Shown: positions 1 through 8,580, counted from the stretch's first letter. The stretch is 64,000 bases of DNA from Bacillota bacterium (GCA_013178415.1 JABLXA010000008.1:124001-188000); one strand, 5' to 3'. The notes: a model not told the origin generated them from the sequence alone. Numbers and translations are program-made.

Positions 1-1
1 T

Positions 2-646
2 GTGATAAAGATCCCAGATTCCCTTCCATTCAATGAAGCCACCCTTGTTGAACCCCTATCCTGCTGCATCAATGGGCAAGCCTATCTAAACATAGGATTG
101 GGCGATAAGGTTCTGATAATAGGAGCAGGGCCGGTAGGGTACATGCATGTAGCTTTGGCAAAGGCTCAGGGAGCTACAAAGGTCATGTTGGCAAATAGAT
201 CAGAAGAGAGACTAAAGATCGCCGGGGAATTCGGTGTCGACAGAGCTATTCCTTTGGGAAAGGAAGACCTTGAGAAGGTTGTGATGGAAGAGACTGACGG
301 CAATGGCGCCGATGTGGTCATAGTAGCCTGTTCATCAGGGAAAGCGCAAGAGGATGCCGTCAAAGTAGCGGCAAGGCAGGGGAGGATCAGTCTTTTTGGG
401 GGGTTGCCGAGAGATAACCCTTATATCAATTTCAACAGTAATACCGTCCATTACAAGGAAATAGCTATCTTTGGAGCATTTGGCTCGTTCAATAGACAAT
501 ATAGGCAGGCCCTGGAACTCATCACATCAAAGAGGATAGATGCTTCAAGATTCATCACGGCCACTTACCCCCTTGAGAAGATCACCGAGGCCTTGGAGAT
601 GGCGGAGAAGGGTAAGAGGCTAAAAGTTGTCGTAAATCCGTGGTGA
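2..646 (+). CDS. Zinc-type alcohol/sorbitol dehydrogenase, C-terminal part
   Basis: This is the cofactor-binding half of a medium-chain NAD(P)-dependent dehydrogenase of the sorbitol/threonine dehydrogenase type. The GAGPVG Rossmann motif lies near residue 42, preceded by the typical EPLSCCINGQ segment, and the C-terminus has the family ending (EKGKRLKVVVNPW). The N-terminal catalytic zinc domain of roughly 120-140 residues lies outside the window, so the first codon here is internal and not a true start. It probably oxidises a sugar alcohol or hydroxy-sugar together with the isomerase, aldolase and SDR genes that follow on the same strand. The substrate cannot be told from the part seen. Confidence 0.85.
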   Translation: MIKIPDSLPFNEATLVEPLSCCINGQAYLNIGLGDKVLIIGAGPVGYMHVALAKAQGATKVMLANRSEERLKIAGEFGVDRAIPLGKEDLEKVVMEETDGNGADVVIVACSSGKAQEDAVKVAARQGRISLFGGLPRDNPYINFNSNTVHYKEIAIFGAFGSFNRQYRQALELITSKRIDASRFITATYPLEKITEALEMAEKGKRLKVVVNPW

Positions 647-695
647 TCAGATTCCAATCCATGAAGATGGAGTTTTTTGCGACCTACTACTACTT

Positions 696-825
696 TGAAA
701 ATAGCTGAGCGCCATTTTCATTTTTCGTTGGTGCCGCCCCGGCAGCATGGAGGGCTACCCTGAAAATAGATGACCACCATTTTCATCCTTCTGATGGTGC
801 CGCCGCAGCGGCATGGGGGGTCTAC
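696..825 (+). repeat. Tandem pair of a dispersed 65-bp intergenic repeat
   Basis: Two consecutive units begin at 696 and 761, 65 bp apart, each starting TGAAAATAG and carrying CCATTTTCAT followed by a GC-rich hairpin (TGCCGC/GCGGCA in the second unit). The two units look roughly 80 percent identical by eye. Related units occur on the other strand near 48942-49049, again as a tandem pair, and a weaker copy lies near 54156-54205. All lie between genes. This resembles a REP/BIME-like element; no coding function is apparent. Confidence 0.6.
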
Positions 826-869
826 TTGGGATTAGGATGCGGATTCCAGGATGAGAGGGGAAATTACAA

Positions 870-1790
870 ATGGCGAAGCTACATTTGGGGGTCAACCTAT
901 GCTGGGCAAGGAAGCGCTGGCCTGAGCCTGATGAGTGGATGAGGCTCACCAGAGAAAAGCTGGGCCTAAAATATGTGGAATATTGTTCTGATATGCTGGA
1001 TCCATTTTTTACTTCTGAACCAGGGCGGAGTCTCGCAGCGTTGGAAATAAAGCAAAAAGCGAAGGAATATGGCATTGTCGTATTCGATTATTATACCGGC
1101 CTTGCCCCTCACTGCATGAACCTCCTCTCTCACCCGGATTTGGGGGCGCGGAGTGATGCTTTACGATGGTGCGAGGAAATAATCATGCTGGCCAGCAAGA
1201 TGGGGGCTTCTGGGATTGGCGGGCATTTCGACACGATACCCGACCGCATCTGGAGAGATCCAGATCTGAGGGAGCTGTACAAATCTAATCTTATAGCCGC
1301 CTTCCAGTATTTATCCCGTGTCGCAAAACTCCAGGGGCTGAATTTCATCCTCTGGGAGCAGATGTATACCCCAAACGAGATTCCATATACCCTAGACGAG
1401 GCACAGGAAGTATATGAGAGGGCCAACGAGGGCGCAGATGTCCCCATATACCTTACTGTTGATGTAGGGCATGCCTGTTGTCTGAATTACCCCCATAAAC
1501 CAGAGGACAATGACCCATATCTTTGGCTCAAGAGATTCGCCCATATCTCGCCAGTGATTCACTTGCAGCAGACTGACGGGAAGAGCAGCCATCATTGGCC
1601 GTTCACCGAACAATACAACCGAGTTGGCATCATTCATCCTGAGAAGGTTGTGGAGGCCATCGAGGCATCTGGTTCAAAGGAGAACTATCTGATGTTCGAG
1701 ATCTTTCACTCCTTGGGAACCAATGAAGAACAGCTCCTTGGGGATCTGCAAAGGAGCATAGAATACTGGCGCGAATGGGTGACGGATTAA
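870..1790 (+). CDS. Sugar phosphate isomerase/epimerase (TIM barrel, AP endonuclease 2 family)
   Basis: A 306-residue TIM-barrel protein of the xylose isomerase-like superfamily, which isomerises or epimerises sugars and sugar phosphates with a divalent metal. Metal-ligand candidates are in WEQMYTP (Glu), the VDVGH segment (Asp, His) and HLQQTD (His, Gln). The ATG is preceded by GAGAGGGG nine bases upstream. It lies between a sugar alcohol-type dehydrogenase and a class II aldolase, a setting typical of pathways that turn a ketose phosphate into an aldolase substrate. The exact substrate is not known; a tetrulose- or pentulose-phosphate isomerase is possible. Confidence 0.8.
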   Translation: MAKLHLGVNLCWARKRWPEPDEWMRLTREKLGLKYVEYCSDMLDPFFTSEPGRSLAALEIKQKAKEYGIVVFDYYTGLAPHCMNLLSHPDLGARSDALRWCEEIIMLASKMGASGIGGHFDTIPDRIWRDPDLRELYKSNLIAAFQYLSRVAKLQGLNFILWEQMYTPNEIPYTLDEAQEVYERANEGADVPIYLTVDVGHACCLNYPHKPEDNDPYLWLKRFAHISPVIHLQQTDGKSSHHWPFTEQYNRVGIIHPEKVVEAIEASGSKENYLMFEIFHSLGTNEEQLLGDLQRSIEYWREWVTD

Positions 1791-1824
1791 GGCCGGGAGG
1801 TCAATGAGATTAGGGGGTGGCTAG

Positions 1825-2502
1825 ATGCCAGTGAATCATACGCTTCAAGACGCCAAGTCTGTCAAAAGAGAGCTTGCGGACTACGGTCGTCGGATCATGG
1901 AGCGCAATCTGGTGGTAGGGCCAGGGGGCAACATCAGCGCCCGCTGTGGAGATACGATCTACGTGAAGCCAAGCGGATTCGCCTTTGATGAGCTTGAGCC
2001 TGACGATTATATCGGGGTAGACCTGCGTACGGGCGAAATCACTGAGGGGTGCCACCGGCCTACCTCGGAGATCCTGATGCACCTCAAATGCTACCTCGTT
2101 CGGGACGATGTCCGGGCGGTCGTGCATGCCCACCCTCCCCTCGCTACCGGAATCGTGAATGGGGGAGGGCGGATCGAGGCTATATGGCCGGAATTTGTGG
2201 CCTTTATAGATAAGCTGCCTGTAATAGGATATGTTGTCCCGGGAGGGAAGGAGCTGGCCGAGGAAGTAGGCAGGGAAATCCGGGAAAGTAATGCCGTGAT
2301 GATGGTGAATCATGGTTGCCTCACCGTGGGGAGAAACCTCAAGGAGGCATTCCTCCGGGCAGCGCTCATAGAAGAGACCGCGCGGTGCATACTTGCATCA
2401 TATGTGGTTGGAAGGCCTAGATTCCTTTCTCAGGAGGAGATTGAAGGAATCAAACGTCTTGAAGTCGAGGACTACCGTAAGGCGCTTCTGGCTGGCTCAT
2501 GA
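1825..2502 (+). CDS. Class II aldolase/adducin family protein (fuculose-phosphate aldolase-like)
   Basis: A 225-residue zinc-dependent aldolase that would cleave or form an aldol such as L-fuculose 1-phosphate. The phosphate-binding GGNIS segment is at residues 34-38, the probable catalytic Glu is in PTSE (residue 82), and the zinc ligands are the two histidines of HAHPP (101 and 103) and that of NHG (163). Length matches the family. A GGGGGTGG ribosome binding site sits five bases before the ATG. It follows the isomerase by about 35 bp and probably shares its transcript. Family members also include ribulose-phosphate epimerases and decarboxylating forms, so the reaction remains open. Confidence 0.88.
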   Translation: MPVNHTLQDAKSVKRELADYGRRIMERNLVVGPGGNISARCGDTIYVKPSGFAFDELEPDDYIGVDLRTGEITEGCHRPTSEILMHLKCYLVRDDVRAVVHAHPPLATGIVNGGGRIEAIWPEFVAFIDKLPVIGYVVPGGKELAEEVGREIRESNAVMMVNHGCLTVGRNLKEAFLRAALIEETARCILASYVVGRPRFLSQEEIEGIKRLEVEDYRKALLAGS

Positions 2503-2583
2503 TGTTAGTGGTTTCCATATATCAACATCAAGGTCGAAATCTCCCGGCGTTCAACATCAAGATCTTGGAGGCCGTGAAAAACC

Positions 2584-3369
2584 ATGTCATACCAGCGGTT
2601 TACGGGCAAGGTTGCCATCATCACAGGGGCGGGGCAGGGTATAGGCAAGGGGATTGCCATGAGATTTGCCAGAGAAGGAGCAAAGGTGGTAGTCAATGAT
2701 ATCGAACTCGCCCGCGCTACTTCAGTTGCCCAGGAGATCGAGAGCCTCGGACAGCAAGCTATGGCAATCAAGGCCAATGTGTCGGAGAGTGCTGAGGTCA
2801 GGCAGATGGTGGAGGCTGTGGAGGAAAGATTTGGGCAGATTGATATCCTTGTGAATAATGCCGGTATCTGCAAACCCGCCTTTATAACTGACCTTTCTGA
2901 AGAAATCTGGGATCAGACGATAGCCATAAATCTCAAGGGCACATTCCTATGTTCCAAGACAGTGGCAGAGGTGATGATCCGTCAAAGGCATGGAAGGATC
3001 ATAAATATGAGCTCCAAGTCCGGAAAGCAAGGAGGGCTCTGGCTGGCGGCCTATTCAGCATCGAAATTTGGGATAATAGGCCTGACCCAGAGCCTGGCCA
3101 TGGACCTCGCCCCATATGGAATTACCGTGAATGCCGTATGCCCTGGGGTTGTCTTTACGCCTCTCTGGGACGACCTGGCCAAAGCTTATGCAAAAAAGTT
3201 AAAACTTCCGGAGGAGAAGGTAAGGCCTTATTACGTTGAAAAAATACCTCTTGGACGGGAATGCACCCCGGATGATGTAGCGAATGTGGTGGCTTTTCTC
3301 GCGTCCGATGAAGCTAGCTATCTTACCGGCCAGGCCATAAATGTGGCAGGTGGGCAGGAGATGAGATAG
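2584..3369 (+). CDS. SDR family NAD(P)-dependent oxidoreductase
   Basis: A classical short-chain dehydrogenase of 261 residues. Visible motifs are the TGAGQGIG cofactor loop (residues 14-21), NNAG, the catalytic Ser in MSSKSGKQG, and the YSASK catalytic Tyr/Lys. The C-terminus LTGQAINVAGG is usual for polyol and 3-oxoacyl-type members. It follows the aldolase by about 80 bp and probably belongs to the same catabolic unit, oxidising or reducing a sugar or polyol. The ribosome binding site (GGAGG) is about eleven bases upstream. Substrate specificity is not visible. Confidence 0.9.
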   Translation: MSYQRFTGKVAIITGAGQGIGKGIAMRFAREGAKVVVNDIELARATSVAQEIESLGQQAMAIKANVSESAEVRQMVEAVEERFGQIDILVNNAGICKPAFITDLSEEIWDQTIAINLKGTFLCSKTVAEVMIRQRHGRIINMSSKSGKQGGLWLAAYSASKFGIIGLTQSLAMDLAPYGITVNAVCPGVVFTPLWDDLAKAYAKKLKLPEEKVRPYYVEKIPLGRECTPDDVANVVAFLASDEASYLTGQAINVAGGQEMR

Positions 3370-3561
3370 GGAAGATTTGAAGTCGGTACGGGGGAATGAG
3401 GTAGAGATACGCCAGAAGCGCGCGGAAAGGGGCGCGCTAAGGCTCATCCATGCCGGCGCATGGTGAAGTTAGCTGCTCAACGTCTGAAGGTTGGGGTCCC
3501 CGACATCGCGGGATTCGATGAGGAGCCTGAAGTGCAATGAGCGCTAATTTAGGTGGATGCG

Positions 3562-4527
3562 ATGGATATTTCTGAAAGAACTGCATTGATAGTAGAGATC
3601 GCCCGGCTTTACTATGAAGAGCACAAGACGCAGGAAGAGATAGCGAAAGAAATGGGGGTTTCACGTTCCACGATTTCGAGGAGCCTGAAGAGGGCCCAGG
3701 AAATAGGCGCAGTTCAGATACGGGTGGTGGATCCATATTTCGAGTGTTCCAGCACTGTAGAGGCCCTCAGGACCCGGTTCGGCCTCGAAAGGGCCATCGT
3801 TGTTCCAGTTTCGCGGCAATCAGATGAATCCATAAAACGAGACATTGGGAGTGCCGGTGCTGATTATCTAATTCGTGTCGTAAGGGATGGCATGGTCCTT
3901 GGGGTGGCGCAGGGTACCACCCTGGAGGAACTTGTTGATGCGATCAAACCTCGTGGAAGCGTCAGGCTCAAGGTAGTCCAGTTGGTCGGTTCCCTTGGAC
4001 GGTCTGCCGCTTCTATTGATGCAAACGAGCTATCTCGTCGCATAGCTGAGGCATTCAGGGGTGAATGGTATCTTCTCCCTGCCCCTGTAGTGGTGGAGAG
4101 TTCCAGCGTGAGGGGCGCTTTGCTGAGGGAGCCAGCCATCAGGGATATTTTAGAGATGGGCAGAAAGGCCGATGTGGCGTTGCTTGGAATAGGGGCCTGC
4201 GATGCCAGTTCTGTTATGGTTCAGAGAGGGTATCTTACCGTGAGAGAGGTTGAAGCGGCAAAAAGGGCTGGAGCTGTTGGTGATATCTGCGGTCGGTTCT
4301 ATGATATTCAGGGAAGGCCATGCAAATCAGACTTTGATGATAGAACCATTGGTATCACCCTGGAAGATCTGCGGGCGATAGCCAAAAGAATCGGGGTAGC
4401 CGGCGGACGTGGGAAGGCGGCTGCCATTTTGGGAGCTCTCCGAGGACGCCATATCAATGTTCTTGTGACAGATGAGATCGCTGCGAGAGAGGTTCTTGCT
4501 CTTGATGGATATAGACCAGGCGAATGA
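3562..4527 (+). CDS. SorC/DeoR-type sugar-binding transcriptional regulator
   Basis: A SorC-family regulator of about 320 residues. The N-terminal winged helix (TQEEIAKEMGVSRSTISRSL) is followed by the sugar-phosphate-binding domain shared with GlpR/SorC proteins, with GVAQGTTL in place of the more common GxGxGxT(L/M) segment and LLGIGACDASS near the effector pocket. These proteins bind a phosphorylated sugar and release or activate operons beside them. The ATG at 3562 is preferred to a GTG nine bases earlier because AGGTGG lies five bases before it. It sits between the aldolase block and the E1-E2 genes and could control either or both. Confidence 0.88.
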   Translation: MDISERTALIVEIARLYYEEHKTQEEIAKEMGVSRSTISRSLKRAQEIGAVQIRVVDPYFECSSTVEALRTRFGLERAIVVPVSRQSDESIKRDIGSAGADYLIRVVRDGMVLGVAQGTTLEELVDAIKPRGSVRLKVVQLVGSLGRSAASIDANELSRRIAEAFRGEWYLLPAPVVVESSSVRGALLREPAIRDILEMGRKADVALLGIGACDASSVMVQRGYLTVREVEAAKRAGAVGDICGRFYDIQGRPCKSDFDDRTIGITLEDLRAIAKRIGVAGGRGKAAAILGALRGRHINVLVTDEIAAREVLALDGYRPGE

Positions 4528-4542
4528 AAGGAAGTGGGAGGT

Positions 4543-5544
4543 ATGGCAGTAGGAGCTTCGGATATAAAATCTAGAGATCCGGAGATGGATAGTATCCGAA
4601 AGGAGTATCTTGGTTATTATCGCCAGATGCTTCAGATAAGGAATTTTGAGGAGAAAGTGTTGGAGCTCCTCATGCAGAATATCATTGATGGCGGGTCTCA
4701 CCTCTATTCAGGGGAAGAGGCTGTAGCAGTTGGAGCTTGCGCAACGCTCAGAAAAGATGACTATATAGTGAGCACCCACAGGGGGCATGGTCATTGCATT
4801 GCCAGAGGCACGAGCATAAAGGAGATGATGGCTGAGCTCCTGGGGAAACGGACAGGATGCTGTAAAGGTAAAGGTGGCTCACTGCACATCGCTGATTTCA
4901 GTCTGGGCAATCTTGGCGCAAATGGAATAGTAGGTGGCGGAATTCCCATTGCGACAGGCGCCGGAATATCCATAGTCATGCGAAAGACTGATCAGGTAGT
5001 CTTATGCTTTTTTGGGGATGGCGCTGTGAATCAGGGAAGCTTTCATGAATCTTTGAATATGGCGGCCATATGGAAGCTTCCGGTCATATATATCTGTGAA
5101 AATAACCTCTACGGCATGTCTGCTGCTGTTAATAGGGTATTTCCCATCGAAGACCTCGTCATCCGAGCTCAGGCGTATAACATGCCCGGTGAGATCGCGG
5201 ACGGAATGGATGTTCTTGCAGTCAGACAAGCTGTCCAGCGGGCGGTTGATAGGGCAAGGCGCGGTGAAGGGCCAAGTTTCGTAGAGTGCAAGACATATAG
5301 GTACCATGGGCATTCAAGAAGCGACCCGCGCGTCTACCGGACGAAAGAAGAGGAAGAACTGTGGCATAAGCGGGACCCCATAATCACCTTCAAAGAGCGG
5401 CTGTTAGGTGAAGGGATAGCAACTGCTGATGATCTTTCAGAGGTTGAGAAGGATGTGGTCAGGGAAATCGAAGAGGCTGTGCAATTCGCCCTCGACAGCC
5501 CCTGGCCTGATCCAAGTGAGCTCTATGAGGATCTGTTTAGTTGA
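4543..5544 (+). CDS. 2-oxoacid (pyruvate/acetoin) dehydrogenase E1 component, alpha subunit
   Basis: ThDP-dependent E1-alpha subunit of about 333 residues. The thiamine diphosphate motif starts at GDGAVNQGSFHE and ends at ENNLYG, and the phosphorylation-loop-like segment YRYHGHSRSDP is present. It decarboxylates a 2-oxoacid or cleaves acetoin and passes the acyl group to E2. The sequence style is that of AcoA/PdhA from Firmicutes. The ATG at 4543 has AAAGGAAG about ten bases upstream; a GTG at 4534 is possible. E1-beta and E2 follow at once, but no dihydrolipoamide dehydrogenase is in the locus. Confidence 0.9.
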   Translation: MAVGASDIKSRDPEMDSIRKEYLGYYRQMLQIRNFEEKVLELLMQNIIDGGSHLYSGEEAVAVGACATLRKDDYIVSTHRGHGHCIARGTSIKEMMAELLGKRTGCCKGKGGSLHIADFSLGNLGANGIVGGGIPIATGAGISIVMRKTDQVVLCFFGDGAVNQGSFHESLNMAAIWKLPVIYICENNLYGMSAAVNRVFPIEDLVIRAQAYNMPGEIADGMDVLAVRQAVQRAVDRARRGEGPSFVECKTYRYHGHSRSDPRVYRTKEEEELWHKRDPIITFKERLLGEGIATADDLSEVEKDVVREIEEAVQFALDSPWPDPSELYEDLFS

Positions 5545-5731
5545 CTGGGAGTTCCGGTGAAGGCGCCACAGAAAGGCGCCGGGGGTCCATGGACCTTATC
5601 GATTGATGTCCCGATGAAAGCGCTGGAGAGCCACAGAGTCGTCATCTTGCATGCTGGCGAAAATGCCGGGGCATCTGCAGGTTTCATATGTCGGCTCAAC
5701 TAATCTATGGTGGGAGGGAGATGGGTCTGTA

Positions 5732-6706
5732 ATGCGGGAAATTCCTTACTGGCAGGCGCTCAATGAGGCACTGCAAGAGGAAATGGATAGAGATGAAAAT
5801 GTCATCCTGATTGGTGAGGATATTGGCGTTTATGGTGGGGCCTACGGTGTCACGCGGGACCTATATGCTAAGTATGGACCTGAGAGGGTGAGGGATGCCC
5901 CAATATCTGAAGCGGCCATAGTGGGTGGTGGGCTCGGAGCTGCGCTCACCGGGCTTCGGCCTGTGGTAGAGATTATGTATGTAGATTTCATAGGCCTTGC
6001 CATGGATCAGATCGCCAACCAGGCTGCCAAGATAAAATACATGACGGGTGGCAAGGCGAGGGTGCCACTGGTTATAAGAACGGAGGGCGGAACGGGGAGA
6101 ACCCTCGGAGCCCATCATTCCCAGAGTCTTGAAGCTTGGATTCTCCATGTCCCGGGGCTAAAGCTGGTAATGCCAAGCACACCCTATGATGCAAAAGGAC
6201 TTTTGAAGTCTGCCATCAGAGATGACAATCCTGTTGTCTTTATAGAGCACAAAATGCTCTATAGGGTAAAGGGGCCCGTTCCGGAAGGAGAATATTTGAT
6301 TCCCATTGGGGTTGCGGATGTTAAGAGGCAGGGCGGAGATGTCACCATGGTGACATATTCCAAGATGGTTCATGTAGCCCTCGAGGCAGCGCAGAAACTC
6401 GAGGAGGAGGGCATAGACGTTGAGGTCATTGATTTGAGGAGTCTCTGCCCGATGGACATGGAGACAGTGATCAAGTCAGTGAAGAAAACTCATAGGGTGA
6501 TCGTCTTGCATGAAGCGGTGAAAACCGGAGGGGTCGGAGCTGAGATCAGCGCCAGGATCATGGAAGCAGCTTTCGACTACCTGGATTACCCGGTAGTGCG
6601 CCTTGCCGGAGCTGACGTGCCTATACCCAAGAGTCCGGTGCTGGAGGAGATCGCAATTCCGCGGGTGAGGGATGTGGTATCCGCTGTTCATGAAATGGTG
6701 GCGTGA
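5732..6706 (+). CDS. 2-oxoacid dehydrogenase E1 component, beta subunit
   Basis: A 324-residue E1-beta subunit, the usual length. The start at MREIPYWQAL (5732) is chosen because GGGAGGGAG lies eleven bases upstream and the family begins there; an upstream in-frame start at 5651 would add an atypical 27 residues. GEDIGVYGGAYGVT, the Glu of PISEAAIVG (ThDP activation) and the transketolase C-terminal domain are all visible. It forms the alpha2beta2 E1 heterotetramer with the preceding gene. Confidence 0.92.
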   Translation: MREIPYWQALNEALQEEMDRDENVILIGEDIGVYGGAYGVTRDLYAKYGPERVRDAPISEAAIVGGGLGAALTGLRPVVEIMYVDFIGLAMDQIANQAAKIKYMTGGKARVPLVIRTEGGTGRTLGAHHSQSLEAWILHVPGLKLVMPSTPYDAKGLLKSAIRDDNPVVFIEHKMLYRVKGPVPEGEYLIPIGVADVKRQGGDVTMVTYSKMVHVALEAAQKLEEEGIDVEVIDLRSLCPMDMETVIKSVKKTHRVIVLHEAVKTGGVGAEISARIMEAAFDYLDYPVVRLAGADVPIPKSPVLEEIAIPRVRDVVSAVHEMVA

Positions 6707-6856
6707 TTATGGCGTCATTACCGTGATAGCGCGAGCGCGGCGTATGCAATTTCTGTCCTAGCTATTATGGGTGACTAATCTATGGATTTTTGCGCTCTCG
6801 ACTTCAAGCTTGACTTATGAGATCAACGACCATTGAATTTGGAGGGGGACTATCCC

Positions 6857-8140
6857 ATGGTTCATAATGTAATAATGCCGAAGCTTGCAGAGACAATGGA
6901 AGAAGGGACCATTGCCCGGTGGCATAAGGCAGAAGGTGAGTGGATTGAAAAAGGAGAGCTTCTGCTGGAGGTGGAAATGGAGAAGACGACCATGGAAGTG
7001 CCTTCTCCAGTTTCTGGTTATCTGAGGAAGGTTCTTTTTCAGGAAGGGGAGACCGTTCCTGTTACAAGGGTCATCGCATATGTGACGACTATCAAAGATG
7101 AGGGACTTCCCACGGCGCCCCCTGATGGCTCCGGCGCGGAAGAGAGGAAAGCCGCATTGCACGCAGGTCCGTCACCCGATGAGAGACGCGGTGAGAGTCA
7201 CGTCGAGGGACGCATCGAAGGACGCGAGATTGCGGCCCTTGAAGGAGAGGATCGGGCCAAGGCCTCGCCGGCCGCCAGGAGACTCGCCAGGGAACACGGA
7301 ATCGATTTGTCTTCCTTACATGGAACCGGACCGGGCGGGCGGATTACTGAGGCTGATGTAAAGAAGGCTATTGAAGTTAAGGTGGGCAAGGCCGGGGTGA
7401 ATGAGGCCGGGGCGAGCGAGGCCACGGTGAGGGCACAAGCTGGCACTCAACTCCCGGGGCGCGTTGTGAAAATGAACCAGACCAGGCAGGTTACTGCCCG
7501 GAGGCTTTCGGAGAGCAAGAGAACGATACCGCATTTCTATGTGAGCATAGATGTGGACATGTCAGAGGCTGTGCGTATGCGTGAAAAATTGAACGCGCAG
7601 TCTCAGGTCAGGATATCTTATAATGACCTGATCATAAAGGCAGTCTCATTTGCTTTGAGGGATTATCCCATGATGAACTCCAGATTTTCCGAGGAAGGCA
7701 TAATCGTTCAAGATGCCGTGAATGTCGGCGTTGCGGTGAGCCTCGAGGATGGCTTGATCGTGCCCGTAATTAGAAACGCGGATAAGAAATCAATCCGGGA
7801 AATCGCAGATGAATCGAGAAAACTTGTTGAAAAGGCGAGGGGGGGAACCCTTTCCCTTGATGAGTACACCGGTGGAACTTTCACTGTGACAAATATGGGC
7901 ATGCTCGGGGTGGATAGCTTTACTGCCATTATAAACCCGCCGGAGGTGGGAATCCTTGCGGTGGGCAAAATCAGCCTAAAGCCTGTGGTTAAGGATGGTC
8001 AGCTTTCTATGGGCCATATTATGACCATCACATTGTCCGTCGACCACCGGGTAATAGATGGATCCGTTGCCGCGGGTTTCTTGAATGCAGTAAAGTCGTA
8101 TTTGGAGGATCCGCAAAAGCTGCTGCCGGAATCTCCCTGA
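6857..8140 (+). CDS. Dihydrolipoamide acyltransferase (E2) of the 2-oxoacid dehydrogenase complex
   Basis: E2 core of about 427 residues. In order: one lipoyl domain with the lipoylated Lys in EMEKTTMEVPSP, a long charged linker, a peripheral subunit-binding domain (ASPAARRLAREHGIDLSSL, then GTGPGGRITEADV), a second linker, and the catalytic domain ending with the HRVIDG active-site motif (DHRVIDGSVAAGFL). The ATG at 6857 is preferred to an upstream TTG since GGAGGGGG lies eight bases before it. It transfers acyl groups from lipoamide to CoA. Whether pyruvate, acetoin or a branched 2-oxoacid is used is not decided by sequence alone. Confidence 0.92.
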   Translation: MVHNVIMPKLAETMEEGTIARWHKAEGEWIEKGELLLEVEMEKTTMEVPSPVSGYLRKVLFQEGETVPVTRVIAYVTTIKDEGLPTAPPDGSGAEERKAALHAGPSPDERRGESHVEGRIEGREIAALEGEDRAKASPAARRLAREHGIDLSSLHGTGPGGRITEADVKKAIEVKVGKAGVNEAGASEATVRAQAGTQLPGRVVKMNQTRQVTARRLSESKRTIPHFYVSIDVDMSEAVRMREKLNAQSQVRISYNDLIIKAVSFALRDYPMMNSRFSEEGIIVQDAVNVGVAVSLEDGLIVPVIRNADKKSIREIADESRKLVEKARGGTLSLDEYTGGTFTVTNMGMLGVDSFTAIINPPEVGILAVGKISLKPVVKDGQLSMGHIMTITLSVDHRVIDGSVAAGFLNAVKSYLEDPQKLLPESP

Positions 8141-8141
8141 G

Positions 8142-8189
8142 CCGGGTATAGTTCTTTAGGTCTCTTGTCTTGCCAGCCCGGTATTTTTT
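8142..8189 (+). terminator. Possible terminator after the E1-E2 genes
   Basis: Directly after the E2 stop, CCGGG (8142-8146) can pair with CCCGG (8177-8181), followed by TA and six T residues (8184-8189). The stem is short and the loop is about 30 bases, so the call is tentative, but the position and T-run fit the end of the operon. Confidence 0.4.
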
Positions 8190-8349
8190 GTGCATTCCAC
8201 CTCGTGACCAAAATCTGATGGGCGCATGTAGATTTCGTAGGTAAATGAAGCGAGAAGCCTTGGTAATGCTTTACTATCAAGGGTCAGATAGATGATCATT
8301 TACCGCCAGAGGGCAAATATCTCATCACCCTGGCTGGCGGGTGATTGAC

Positions 8350-8544
8350 ATGATATATATCACGGGATCTTTGATACATGCTGATATACATCACGCTCTG
8401 GCTGAGGAAAGTGATATACGTCACGGGTTGGCCGATGAGAGTGATGTATATCACGCTCTAGCCAATGAAGATGATGTACGTCACGATCTGGCTAATGGAA
8501 GTGATGTACGTCACAGGGTGCCAGCCACTGCTGATGTCCATCAC
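8350..8544. repeat. Array of seven GTGA-N6-TCAC palindromes at 30-31 bp spacing
   Basis: Seven 14-bp palindromes with consensus GTGATRTACRTCAC begin at 8350, 8381, 8411, 8441, 8471, 8501 and 8531. All keep TGA-N6-TCAC, the spacing pattern of CRP/FNR-superfamily operators (CRP: TGTGA-N6-TCACA). Spacing is 31 bp once and 30 bp five times, close to three helical turns, so the sites would lie on nearly the same DNA face. The 16 bp between sites is also conserved. The same stretch is open as a repeat protein (next entry), so it may be an operator array, a coding repeat, or both. No intact promoter-gene pair starts just beside it. Confidence 0.8.
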
Positions 8545-8580
8545 GGGTCAGCCGTCATGATTTCCCGGGAGAAATGGTGA
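8350..8580 (+). CDS. Possible small decapeptide-repeat protein
   Basis: An open frame of 76 codons runs through the palindrome array and encodes a ten-residue repeat of the form S-D-[IV]-x-H-x-L-A-[DN]-E. Between units the Leu codon varies (CTG, TTG, CTA), the Ala codon varies (GCT, GCC) and the Glu codon varies (GAA, GAG) without changing the residue. That is a hint of selection on protein. Against it, the ribosome binding site is weak (GGCGGG about nine bases before the ATG) and no known family is recognised. Asp and His in every unit (D-x-x-H) could bind metal. It may be only a by-product of a 30-bp repeat. Confidence 0.3.
   Translation: MIYITGSLIHADIHHALAEESDIRHGLADESDVYHALANEDDVRHDLANGSDVRHRVPATADVHHGSAVMISREKW

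Noticed and set aside
3417-3438. Hairpin AGCGCGC/GCGCGCT between the SDR and SorC genes
   Set aside because: Strong stem but no T-run after it; could be chance in GC-rich sequence.
8350-8544. Array of 30-bp units as a CRISPR array
   Set aside because: Units are contiguous and the 16 bp between palindromes are themselves conserved, so there are no unique spacers, and no cas genes are near.
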